Shown here: positions 8,848 to 18,100 of the stretch, in pieces | How positions within the stretch are numbered: position 1 is the stretch's first letter | Layout: each line of letters begins with the position of its first letter | NCBI GenBank assembly: GCA_035438985.1 | Contig: DAORJK010000004.1 | Coordinates: 1 to 64,000 of the forward strand | Reading direction: 5' to 3' | From: UBA4408 sp002389785 | Lineage (GTDB): Bacteria > Bacteroidota > Bacteroidia > UBA4408 | DNA length: 64,000 nt | The notes under the pieces: generated by a model | Database searches by the model: none | What the model was told of the DNA's origin: nothing | What the model saw: only the letters and a program-made list of their open reading frames with translations | Made by a program: the position numbers and the translations under genes

Positions 8848-9425
8848 TTGACAACTTTCTTAAAGCTATATATAACACAAGCCATTAAAATTAGACCAAC
8901 ACCAACAAATATCCAGCCTCCGGTATCAGGTATAGAGTAGGCTCCAAAATTTAATAATTGTTTAAAGCCAATTAGTGGTGGCTGATACGACATGCCGGGA
9001 ACAATAATGGCAGCATCAGGACTCAGAGTATGCCCATAGTTGTATTCCCATTTCCAAAAGTCAACCATTGCAGTAACTCCAAAAAGTATAAACAAAATAA
9101 ACAATGCATTCATCCATGAACGCCGGCCTATCGCAGCCACCACCAAAAAGCTGATACTGAAAAATAGTATCAAATAGGGCAATAATTTAAATTCAATAAA
9201 ATCTTCTGTATGCAGTGTTTTCATGCCAATATAATGATTGAGGCCGTTTATAATGTCTACATTGCCTCCAAGCTTATTGGCATAAATCAGCAAGTTTAAT
9301 CCCTCCGGGTATTGCGGAGCATCCAAATCAATGCGCCACATTGGAACATACAATACTCCAATTAATGATAATCCGCAAAGTACCAAAAGCAAACGTATCC
9401 CGACTGTTAGTTTCTTAATTTTCAC
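8844..9425 (-). CDS. Membrane protein of clade II nos clusters
   Basis: A 193-residue protein with four predicted transmembrane segments (about 10-30, 85-101, 106-125 and 170-190) and a periplasmic loop after the first segment (QYPEGLNLLIYANKLGGNVDIINGLNHYIGM). Proteins of this kind commonly sit between nosZ and nosL in Bacteroidota and other clade II clusters; no biochemical role is established. Electron transfer or assembly support for NosZ is a guess from position. A 126-base gap separates it from nosZ, and it overlaps nosL by 4 bases. Confidence 0.8.
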   Translation of the reverse strand: MKIKKLTVGIRLLLVLCGLSLIGVLYVPMWRIDLDAPQYPEGLNLLIYANKLGGNVDIINGLNHYIGMKTLHTEDFIEFKLLPYLILFFSISFLVVAAIGRRSWMNALFILFILFGVTAMVDFWKWEYNYGHTLSPDAAIIVPGMSYQPPLIGFKQLLNFGAYSIPDTGGWIFVGVGLILMACVIYSFKKVVK

Positions 9426-9551
9426 GTTGAGTGTATAAAAAGGAAAAGTGAGAACTGTCGGTCATTTTCAACCTAAATCAATTTACCACAACAATGAATT
9501 AATTAGATTGTAAATGTGTTAAATGCAGAACTCACCTTTCCCGGTTAATTT

Positions 9552-11543
9552 TTATTTCCCGGTTGTTTCAGATGCCGGCTTTTTATCTCCGGTGCTAAAT
9601 TGTAGCGGTACATTACTTCCTGCTGGAGACACTCGCACGTATCCGGTCATTTCTTGATGCAATGCACTGCAAAAATCGGTGCAATACATGGGCGAAATGC
9701 CAACACGATTGGGTATCCATTTCAAGGTTTGAGTTTCACCCGGCATAATTAGCAATTCGGCATTTGAAGCACCTTTTATTGCAAAGCCATGCGGTACGTC
9801 CCAATCTTGTTCAAGGTTGGTAACGTGAAAATAAACCTCGTCGCCTAATTTGATTCCTTCAATGTTATCAGGAGTTAAATGCGATCGAATGGCAGTCATA
9901 TAAACATGTACTTTATTTCCTTCACGAATTACCTTGGTTTCTTTTTCACCTTTGGCTACATAGGTGTTTTGATTATCATCAATTTTAAATATCTTCAGTG
10001 ATTTAGATTTCAATATATCCGCGGCACAAGCTTGGGCATAATGCGGTTCTCCAATTGTTGGAAAATCCAAAATCAATTGCATCTTATCTCCACTGATGTC
10101 ATATAACTGAGCACTTTGAGAAAGTTCCGGACCGGTAGGTAAATAACGGTCTTTGGTTATTTTGTTGTAGGCAATTAAGTATTTCGCGTTTGGTGTTTTA
10201 GTATCACCACCCGGTATGCAAAGGTGTCCAACTGAATAATAAGTTGGAGCACGGTCAACAACTTTCAAATCTTTAATATTCCATTTTACTACTTCCGATG
10301 AAACAAAGAAAGAGGTATATGCATTCCCTTTACCATCAAACTCTGTATGTAGTGGACCAAGTCCCGGTTTTTTAACCTCTCCATATAACGCACTTTCATA
10401 TTTTATTACCGGAATTCCATCATAATCACCTGCAAAATCTTTGGCCGCAATGGCAGCTTGTATTTTATCAAAACTAAAAACCGGAATTAGGGCAGCTAAT
10501 TTTCCACTGCCAACAATGTATTGCCCGCTTGGGTCAACATCGCATCCATGAGGTGATTTAGGACAAGGAATAAAATAACAGAGGTCGCTTAACTCTTTTG
10601 AATCAAGAACAGTTACTTCAGTTTTTATTTCTGAAGTAGCAGCATGTGTTTTATCACTATATACATTGTGAGCATATTTTACCGATTGCTTTTTGCCTTT
10701 CCCGGCCTTCAAATATTCTTCTGCCTTTTTCCAATTTACAGCCATTATAAAGTCCTTGTCTTTTTGGGAAGCATTTACTTCCAAAAGCGTGTTAGCTTGT
10801 TCAGTATTATAGCAAGAGAAGAAAAACCATCCATGTGAAACACCTTTTCCGGCTCGACTTAAATCAAAGTTTACACCAGGACATTGTATTTGAAATGCCA
10901 AGTCCATAGCACCGTCTTCTTTCGCAACACTTATAAAACTTAAGGTTCCTTTAAAATTTTGTTTGTACGAATTTATAGGAATATCGCCATTTACATCATC
11001 GGGTGGTACACTGAAACGAGTACCGGCTACCACATATTCAGTGTTTTCAGTAATGAAAGGCGAAGAGTGATTTCCACCACTATTCGGCAATTCAATAATT
11101 TCGGCAGTTCGAAATGTACTTAAATCAACCCTAGCAACTCTAGGAGTATTGTTAGCATTGGCAAAACACCAACGACCATCAATTTCACCGGCAGTTTTAC
11201 TTAGTTGTGTGTGGTGCAAATCATCCCAAGGAATATTTCCATGCGAAGTGTTTAACATGGGTTTAGTTTCTTCCGAAAACCCCCAACCTTTCTCTGGATC
11301 CTGCGAAAATACAGGTATTACGCGAAGTAATCGTCCGGATGGCAATCCATACACACTCATTTGACCGCTAAATCCGCCGCTTACAAAATTGTAAAACTCA
11401 TCATATTTACCGGGAGCTACATATGCTTTTGCAGCTGCGTCACCACTTACCGCATTAGAGGTATTCTTGGGTTTACATGCTATCATACTAATTGCAGTGT
11501 AGCCTGCAAGCAGCGATGCGAATACTAATTGTTTTGTTTTCAT
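9552..11543 (-). CDS. nosZ: Nitrous oxide reductase, clade II (Sec-type)
   Basis: A 663-residue enzyme that reduces N2O to N2. The N-terminus has a Sec lipoprotein-like signal (ISMIACK, Cys23) and no twin-arginine motif, which is the hallmark of clade II. The seven-bladed propeller carries candidate CuZ histidines in DDLHHTQ (about 114), SPHGCDVDPSGQY (about 335), GPLHTEFDG (about 398), SVGHLC (about 445) and EPHYAQA (about 500). The C-terminal cupredoxin domain has the CuA motif CTDFCSALHQEM near 618-632. All expected elements are present, so the enzyme looks functional. It lies 19 bases downstream of a cytochrome c gene. Confidence 0.97.
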   Translation of the reverse strand: MKTKQLVFASLLAGYTAISMIACKPKNTSNAVSGDAAAKAYVAPGKYDEFYNFVSGGFSGQMSVYGLPSGRLLRVIPVFSQDPEKGWGFSEETKPMLNTSHGNIPWDDLHHTQLSKTAGEIDGRWCFANANNTPRVARVDLSTFRTAEIIELPNSGGNHSSPFITENTEYVVAGTRFSVPPDDVNGDIPINSYKQNFKGTLSFISVAKEDGAMDLAFQIQCPGVNFDLSRAGKGVSHGWFFFSCYNTEQANTLLEVNASQKDKDFIMAVNWKKAEEYLKAGKGKKQSVKYAHNVYSDKTHAATSEIKTEVTVLDSKELSDLCYFIPCPKSPHGCDVDPSGQYIVGSGKLAALIPVFSFDKIQAAIAAKDFAGDYDGIPVIKYESALYGEVKKPGLGPLHTEFDGKGNAYTSFFVSSEVVKWNIKDLKVVDRAPTYYSVGHLCIPGGDTKTPNAKYLIAYNKITKDRYLPTGPELSQSAQLYDISGDKMQLILDFPTIGEPHYAQACAADILKSKSLKIFKIDDNQNTYVAKGEKETKVIREGNKVHVYMTAIRSHLTPDNIEGIKLGDEVYFHVTNLEQDWDVPHGFAIKGASNAELLIMPGETQTLKWIPNRVGISPMYCTDFCSALHQEMTGYVRVSPAGSNVPLQFSTGDKKPASETTGK

Positions 11544-11562
11544 TTTACTTTTTTTTCGTTGT

Positions 11563-12051
11563 TTATTTTACACCGTCATTTTTGCGCATAAATTCTAATA
11601 AGTTGCGGGCTTCATCATCACTTAAACTTTGGTTGGGCATGCGCACCAAACAAATTTCAAGCTGCGCCTGTGCCTCGGGATCTTTGTTCAACATTTCATC
11701 CGTATTGGTAATAAAATTCATGATCCAAGCATTTTGCCTTCTTTGGGTAACACCAAGCCATCCAGGTCCAACTAATTTTTCATCGGTTAGTTTATGGCAC
11801 GATGAACATTTTACATCAAATGTTTTATTGCCGGCTTCAGCCATAGTAGTATTTAGTTTAGCATCAACCTGAACATCTTTAAATTTACCTTCACCTCTAT
11901 TGGGATCATAAGCTGGATTTCCATTTTCAATTTTGTTAGCCTCACCCCCGTTGGATATAGGACCGGAATTTTCTGGAGTTTTATTTTCTTTATTTCCACC
12001 GCATGAAGCAATGATTAATGCGAGTAAGCTAATTGTGAGAATTTTTTTCAT
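11563..12051 (-). CDS. Cytochrome c lipoprotein, likely electron donor to NosZ
   Basis: A 162-residue lipoprotein with a lipobox at Cys17 (IIASC). A single haem-c motif, CSSCH, places Cys82, Cys85 and His86, and the probable axial Met138 lies in LVRMPNQ. It is the first gene of the nos operon and lies 19 bases before nosZ. Monohaem cytochromes in this position are thought to pass electrons from the quinol pool to NosZ in clade II systems. The longer frame from 12117 adds 22 residues ahead of the signal peptide, so the start at 12051 is preferred. Confidence 0.9.
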   Translation of the reverse strand: MKKILTISLLALIIASCGGNKENKTPENSGPISNGGEANKIENGNPAYDPNRGEGKFKDVQVDAKLNTTMAEAGNKTFDVKCSSCHKLTDEKLVGPGWLGVTQRRQNAWIMNFITNTDEMLNKDPEAQAQLEICLVRMPNQSLSDDEARNLLEFMRKNDGVK

Positions 12052-12229
12052 ATGCTGTATTTTTTGTTGATGCAATATTACTTTGCAAGGAGTTTTAAGA
12101 TTTATGCGTTCAATCATAAACTCTCAAAACCATGCTTGATAAATTACTTTTCGGAAACTTAAAATTCTATTTAAAGCCTTGCCAATTAAGCTACCTAGAG
12201 CTCCTTTTAATTTGGCATTTTGAATAAAC

Positions 12230-12243
12230 ATGATCTTAATCAT
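12230..12243. promoter_or_regulatory. FNR/Crp-family operator-like palindrome
   Basis: A perfect inverted repeat, ATGAT-CTTA-ATCAT, lies in the divergent intergenic region between the nos operon cytochrome and the Crp/Fnr-type regulator. It has the same half-sites as the element at 4488. It is 179 bases from the cytochrome start and 104 bases from the regulator ATG, so it could serve both genes. Confidence 0.7.
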
Positions 12244-12287
12244 ACTATTCCCTGTTGAAAATCAGATATGGGTGCAAGTGTCACTTT

Positions 12288-12295
12288 TAATTTTG
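12288..12295 (+). promoter_or_regulatory. Putative -7 promoter element of the Crp/Fnr-type regulator
   Basis: TAATTTTG is an exact match to the Bacteroidota primary-sigma -7 element TAnnTTTG. No well-spaced -33 TTG is visible, which fits an activator-assisted promoter. Confidence 0.4.
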
Positions 12296-12346
12296 TTGTT
12301 GAAATGATAAGTGTTGAACGATTTAAATAGTGCTAAAATCACTACG

Positions 12347-12976
12347 ATGGAAGCTTCAAATAGGGTTCTTGAAAGAAAGGCCGCAATTGAGTTAGAAGTG
12401 CTGCTTGCCAATGGTGCATCGTTTAAAAAAGTAAAGAAAGATGAACTTATTTTTGAAGAAGGAACCCACTGTTTATACTATTTTCAATTAGTTGAAGGAC
12501 GAGTTCGCTGGGTCAATATCAATGAACAAGGAAAAGAATTTATTCAAAATATTATTGAGCCCGGTGAGTGCTTTGGTGAATTACCTTTGTTCGACAATGA
12601 ACCTTATGCCGCTTCTTGTTTCGCAGATAAGGATTCGATTATATTGCGCTTACCAAAAGAAAGCTTTCTTTCTATTCTAAAGGAAAATTCTGAACTACAT
12701 TTTAAGTTTACTAAAATGTTTGCGGAACGTATGCGCTATAAATTCTTGATTTTAAAAACGATTGCTTCTGAGAATCCTACTGCTAGAATTTCGGTATTGT
12801 TGAACCATCTCAAAAAAAGAAATTGCAAAGGCCGTGACAAAACTGAAATACAACTCACGCGCCAGCAAATTGCAAACATGACAGGATTGCGCGTTGAAAC
12901 TGTTATTCGTGCGATTAAGAAATTAGACAACAACGAAAACTTGTCTATTGAAAATGGAAAAATTTTCATTGCCTAA
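12347..12976 (+). CDS. Crp/Fnr family transcriptional regulator
   Basis: A 209-residue regulator. The cyclic-nucleotide-binding-type beta-roll occupies about 20-120 (GECFGELPLFDNEPYAASCFA), followed by the dimer helix and a winged helix-turn-helix (TRQQIANMTGLRVETVIRAIKKL). The N-terminal cysteine cluster of FNR is absent, so it is not a 4Fe-4S FNR; a DNR/NnrR-like role is more likely. The recognition helix keeps the Glu and Arg that read TGAT half-sites, and perfect ATGAT-N4-ATCAT sites occur at 4488 and 12230. A GTG at 12311 could give a longer product, but the ATG at 12347 is preferred. Effector is unknown. Confidence 0.88.
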   Translation: MEASNRVLERKAAIELEVLLANGASFKKVKKDELIFEEGTHCLYYFQLVEGRVRWVNINEQGKEFIQNIIEPGECFGELPLFDNEPYAASCFADKDSIILRLPKESFLSILKENSELHFKFTKMFAERMRYKFLILKTIASENPTARISVLLNHLKKRNCKGRDKTEIQLTRQQIANMTGLRVETVIRAIKKLDNNENLSIENGKIFIA

Positions 12977-13022
12977 AAGAGTATTGTTTTTAGCTTACCA
13001 TTCAATAGAGTTTTGCAACAAT

Positions 13023-13036
13023 ATGACTCGAATCAT
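13023..13036 (+). promoter_or_regulatory. FNR/Crp-family operator-like palindrome, one mismatch
   Basis: ATGAC-TCGA-ATCAT differs from a perfect palindrome at one position. It is the third copy of the motif within 9 kb and is 42 bases upstream of the start of the next plus-strand gene. Confidence 0.6.
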
Positions 13037-13078
13037 AGAAGTTATTCAAAATTTGTAAGCTAATTTGTTGCAAAAAAT

Positions 13079-14311
13079 ATGCATTTTACCCTACAAGCTT
13101 GGCTTCGCATTTCACTGTTCAACCTACTTATTATTGCCTCGTTAGGATTTTTACTGCGCTACAAAATTGCGTACTCATTACCTTTTATTGATCAAAAGCA
13201 TCTCTTGCAAGGACATTCTCATTTTGCGTTTGCCGGATGGGTTTCTCAAACCTTATTGCTGCTTATTGTAGCATTTCTTTCAAAACGAGGGTTAGAAAAT
13301 GCGTTTAAAAAATACCATGCATTATTGTTTTCGAATTTGATTGCTGCTTATGGCATGCTCATTTGTTTCCCGATTCAAGGCTATGGATTGTTTTCAATAA
13401 CTTTTTCAACGCTTTCGGTCTTTATTGCCTACCTTTTTACATTTCATTTTTGGAAGGATGCGAAGCGCTTAAACCTATCTGAAATATCAGTAAAATGGAT
13501 AAAAGCAGGATTAGTGTTTAACGGCATTTCGTCAATTGGTGCATTTACTTTGGCCTACCTAATGGCAAATAAAATTGTTCACCAAAACTGGTACTTAGCA
13601 GCCGTATATTTCTTTTTACATTTTCAATACAATGGATGGTTTTTCTTTGCTTGCATAGGATTGCTCTTTGCTCTCTTAAAGGACCTGGGCTGGAAAACCT
13701 CGTTTGAGAAACGCATTTATTTTCTGTTTGCATTGGCCTGTATTCCTAGTTATTTTTTGTCTACCTTATGGATGAAATTACCTATAATTATCTACTTAAT
13801 TGTTATTATTTCAGCAACCATGCAAGTGATAGGTATGTATTATTTGATGCTATTTTTAGTAAAAAACTCAACCCAACTAAAGCATCAATCGCCTAAACTT
13901 GGTTTTTATTTAATTGCATTAGCAATGCTCGCGCTTTGCATTAAGTTGTTGTTGCAATTATTTTCAACAATACCCTCACTTAATCAGCTGGCTTACGGAT
14001 TTAGACCCATCGTAATTGGATATTTGCATTTGGTATTGTTGGGCTTTGTAAGTTTATTTCTTCTGGGATATTGCATTGCCAAATTATATTTATTACAAAG
14101 TAAGACATTGGTGTTTGGTTCAATTACCTTTGCTTCTGGCATCATCCTAAACGAACTTTTATTGATGATGCAAGGCGCTGCAGCAATGCAGTCTATTAGC
14201 ATTCCTTATTCAAATCAATATTTGTTACTAGCTGCTTGCATACTGTTTATTGGCACTTTGGTTATTTTTTTGAGCCTGATAAATTCTAAGTCAACACGCC
14301 AGACTAACTAG
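13079..14311 (+). CDS. Histidine-rich polytopic membrane protein (haem-copper oxidase subunit I / NnrS-like)
   Basis: A 410-residue protein with about twelve transmembrane segments. Conserved-looking histidines lie within membrane segments: GHSHFAFAGW (His46, His48), LHFQYNGW (about 180) and GYLHLVLLGF (about 316). This spacing recalls haem-copper oxidase subunit I, NorB and the NnrS family, but I cannot confirm the six-histidine set of an active oxidase, and no CuB Tyr-His motif is seen. An FNR-like site precedes it and the regulator and nos genes lie beside it, so a role in NO or haem/copper metabolism is likely by context. Function unassigned. Confidence 0.75.
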   Translation: MHFTLQAWLRISLFNLLIIASLGFLLRYKIAYSLPFIDQKHLLQGHSHFAFAGWVSQTLLLLIVAFLSKRGLENAFKKYHALLFSNLIAAYGMLICFPIQGYGLFSITFSTLSVFIAYLFTFHFWKDAKRLNLSEISVKWIKAGLVFNGISSIGAFTLAYLMANKIVHQNWYLAAVYFFLHFQYNGWFFFACIGLLFALLKDLGWKTSFEKRIYFLFALACIPSYFLSTLWMKLPIIIYLIVIISATMQVIGMYYLMLFLVKNSTQLKHQSPKLGFYLIALAMLALCIKLLLQLFSTIPSLNQLAYGFRPIVIGYLHLVLLGFVSLFLLGYCIAKLYLLQSKTLVFGSITFASGIILNELLLMMQGAAAMQSISIPYSNQYLLLAACILFIGTLVIFLSLINSKSTRQTN

Positions 14312-14436
14312 TCCTAACAAATTTTCATGCACATTTACTTTTGCAATTTCGTATCTAATGTTTTATTATAAACGAAGTCATTAATCAATTTGGAAGTAGC
14401 TATAATAGGTATCTTTTAAATTATTTTGAGAAATAA

Positions 14437-14466
14437 AAAATGCCTTGCTTAGTGGCAAGGCATTGA
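14437..14466 (-). terminator. Terminator of the small lipoprotein gene
   Basis: A ten-base stem, AATGCCTTGC with GCAAGGCATT, surrounds a 6-base loop. A run of A on the plus strand gives a U-tract on the minus-strand transcript. It lies about 20 bases past the stop of the gene ending at 14487. Confidence 0.8.
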
Positions 14467-14486
14467 ACAATAGAGCAATTTAGCTA

Positions 14487-14972
14487 TTAATTTTCGTTGG
14501 ATGCATTGGTAAACACCCCACTCGTAATTTCAAGCGAATCAAATGGAGCACTAATAGCTTTGGCTTTAAAGTGAAAGGTTCCACTGGCTTTGTAAGTGCT
14601 TCCGTCAATGGTGTAGCTGCTCACCACAAGTTCCCCACTGGTAGAGTTGAATTGCTTACCCGAGGCATTCACGTAGTACCCATTGCTAAACGACATCAAG
14701 GGATAAGTGCTGGGGCTGCTGCCAACAAAATAAAATTCCACTTTAGATCCATCTGTAGCAGTTAGTTTCATGGTATTCTTAATTGTACCATTGTCGTTGA
14801 ATATACCTATGTAGGGTTTGGTAACCGCAAAGGAACTTGTCCCAATTTTAAAACTAGCTTCACGGCTTGCGCCGGTTTCAGTACTTTCTTCCTCCTCACT
14901 TTTTTTGCATGAACCAAGTATTATCAAGCCCGAGAATACTAGCAATGCTATTCGTAAAAATTTATTTTTCAT
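14487..14972 (-). CDS. Hypothetical lipoprotein
   Basis: A 161-residue protein with a clear lipoprotein signal (lipobox LGSC, Cys22) and an acidic SEEEESTETG linker, then a beta-rich domain with repeated short strands (KMTATDGSKVEFYFVGSS and SGTFHFKAKA). It resembles the DUF6252-type or 'calycin-like' small surface lipoproteins common in Bacteroidota, but I cannot assign a family with confidence. The frame opens at 15008; the Met at 14972 is chosen because it begins the signal peptide. It is monocistronic with its own terminator. Confidence 0.75.
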   Translation of the reverse strand: MKNKFLRIALLVFSGLIILGSCKKSEEEESTETGASREASFKIGTSSFAVTKPYIGIFNDNGTIKNTMKLTATDGSKVEFYFVGSSPSTYPLMSFSNGYYVNASGKQFNSTSGELVVSSYTIDGSTYKASGTFHFKAKAISAPFDSLEITSGVFTNASNEN

Positions 14973-15133
14973 TTGTTTTGGGTTAAAATTTTCACAAAAG
15001 TAATTCAAATCAAGTATCCAAGCTTAATTAAAACTTGCCTTGTGATAATTACTTATCTAACGGTATAAGTAATGCTCATTTCACGCTTATCTTTAATTTA
15101 AATTTGTTTCACAAAAATTAGTTCGAACAAAGC

Positions 15134-15141
15134 TATCTTTG
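15134..15141 (+). promoter_or_regulatory. Putative -7 promoter element
   Basis: TATCTTTG matches the Bacteroidota -7 element TAnnTTTG and lies 28 bases before the ATG of the secreted propeller protein at 15170. The nearest upstream TTG (15104) is 27 bases away, which is longer than usual. Confidence 0.5.
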
Positions 15142-15169
15142 TGCTGTTAACCCATTAACCCAAACACCA

Positions 15170-18100
15170 ATGAAGTTGAATACTATTTACTTGTTTCTTT
15201 TTTGCTTGCTTCAGAGCATAGCACTTTCGGTATTTTCACAAAATAATTTTGCCGTTGTAGCTTACGGATATACTGCTTATCAACCAAAGGAAGTTTTTTT
15301 TGGCGATACCGACGAAGTATATTTTGTTGGCTCATGCAATATTCGCGGAAGCATCAACAACGAAATTACCTGGAATGGATACTGTTATACACCAAACGAT
15401 ATTTATGGAGGATGTTCTCCGGCAATTGCCAATACCTTTTTGGTAGGGCGTAATGGATTAATTACAAAAAACAGTGCTTGCGAAATTTTTGGTTCATGGA
15501 GTTTTCAAACAAGCGGAACTACAGACACCTTATTTAGTGTAAAGTTTTACGACCTAAACACCGGAATTATTGTAGGCCAAAACGGTAAAATACTGCGCAC
15601 CACCAATAATGGAACGCAATGGAATGCTTTAACAAGCGGCACCGGCTCGAGTTTATATAACCTTGCCTTTAAACCCGATAGCACCTTGTTGGCCTGCGGC
15701 GCTAACGGAACTATTTTGCAAAGTACCGATAAAGGACTAACCTGGAATGCTTTAAACACGGGCGTTACAAATGCCCTGCTCGACCTTGATTTTCCAAGCA
15801 ACGATACCGGTTATGTTGTTGGAATGAACGGAGTAATGCTTAAAACAACCGATGCCGGTATTACCTGGAATGCAGTAAGTACCGGAATTACAACAAAAAT
15901 ACGAGCAGTTGATTTTACCACTGTTAACCACGGTGTGATGGTAGGCGATGACGGTGTAATACGACGAACCGTTGATGGAGGGCAGAACTGGATTACTTTT
16001 CCATTCTCAAGTTTTTACGATGTGTTTGATGTGAAATTTAGAAACGATAGTATTGGTTATTTGATGGTACAATTTGATGCATACAAAACCATTGATGGTG
16101 GGATAAACTGGTATAAACTTGGTCCTGAATTACGTTCGGTAAAATACTTAAACGATACTACGTTAATAGCAGTGGGGGATGATATGGTAAGAAAATCAAC
16201 CGATGGAGGATTCACTTGGACCAGTCAGCATCCGGGGCAAGCACCCAACTGGTACGATTGTGCATTTCCAACGCAAGATACCGGCTACATTTGCGGTACC
16301 GGTGGTAAAATTTTGAAAACTACCGATGGGGCTCAAAGTTTTGTTCCCCAAGTCACCAATGCGCCTGCTAGTTGTTATTATTTTGGGATTCATTTTTTTG
16401 ATAAGAACAAAGGAATCGCTGTAGGCTCACAGAATACTATTTCGAAAACCTCCAACGGTGGCCAAACATGGACTACCACTTCTTCTTCGGGTAGTAGTTT
16501 TTCGTATTACGATGTGTTTTTTGTAAACAGTCAAGTAGGATGGATTTGCGGTTCGGGTGGAGCAATACGTAAGTCGGTTGATGGGGGAGCTACATTTACC
16601 AGCCAAACCAGCGGGGTAAACAAATTTTTGTGGAGTATTTACTTTTTAAGCCCACAAAAAGGTTTTGCTTGCGGCGAAAGTGGTACCTTGTTGCGCACCC
16701 TTGATGGAGGCACTACTTGGGTAAAGCTTACTACGCCCTCCACTGCTACCTATTTCGGCATTGCCTTTCGCGACTCACTGCATGGCTATGTTACCATTGA
16801 TGGTGGATATATGTTGATTACCTCAAACGGTGGAAACAATTGGAAATTGGGCGATATTAATTTTACCGGAAAATCAATAGCATTTAGAAATTCCTTTACC
16901 GGTTATCTAGTTGGGGATTTGGATAGCAGACTTTACTTTGATCCCATGAAATCGCACAATGCCTACACTACTGCATGCAAAGGAGGCACAGGTGCTTTAA
17001 AACCTGTATTGGCTTCGGGCATTAGCATCTTACCGGGCAATCATTTTATTTACGAAATTGATACCACCGGAAGCGATTTTCAAGATGCAATTTTTGTGAG
17101 CGCAATTGCCGATACTTCTGCCGGTTATTGGTATTTTAATTTGCCAGCTAACATTTCAAGCGGTCTGCATCATGCGCGTATACGAAGTACTGCAACTTCC
17201 CCCATTCACCATTCCATTACTACAACGCTCGAAGTTTACGACGATGTAAAGGCTTCCATTACTTTCCGAAACGATACCTTATTTTCGGTTTACAACCCGA
17301 AGTATTTATATCAGTGGCGCAAGGGCTTTGCTATAATACCCGGTGCCAACGCTTACTATTATGTGCCCGATTCGAGTGGGGGCAATTACTCGGTTACCAT
17401 ACAATACGGATGTTGCAATAATTCGCTGGCGAGCATAGTATTAAACAGTTGTGCAGGAGCCTTGATGCAGCAACCACAAGTAGCGAACAATTATGTGGTA
17501 ATTTGCGATTCATCGTCCGCGGTGCTTACAGCCAGTGGATCCACTACCTACCATTGGTACAACAGCGATACCTCGAGTGTTATTTTAGATACTACCAACA
17601 CTTACACCACGCCACTGCTCACCGAGCGCGATACATTTTATGTGGCTTCCTATAATGGGTTATGTGAAAGTGCCAGGGTGCCTGTTTACGTAAGTTTTAC
17701 TAACCGCCCTAACCCTGTTTATGCCGTTGGCGACAGTGTTTGTAAAGGAAAGGATGCAATATTACTTTCAACCAATGCTGTTGCCCTACATTGGTTTGCC
17801 GACAGTAGTTCTACACTTGAATTAACCTATGCAAATGCCTTTTTAGTTCCCCAGCTTAGTGCCAACGATACATTTTATGTAAGCGCCTTCAATTATCAGT
17901 GCGAAAGCAAGCGCACCGCTGTGATTGTCTACGCAATTGATGCGCCTGTAGCAGGTGTATTGTTGGGCGATACAGCAGTTTCTATAGGCGATACAAGTGT
18001 GTATACCTATGTTCCGGCTCCGGGAAATACCATACAATGGATTTTAGTTGGAGGACAGATTATTGCAAACAGCGATAGTTTAACCGTTCAATGGGATTCA

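Noticed and set aside
12311..12346. GTG start of the Crp/Fnr regulator
   Set aside because: It would add twelve residues not typical of the family; the ATG at 12347 is adequate.
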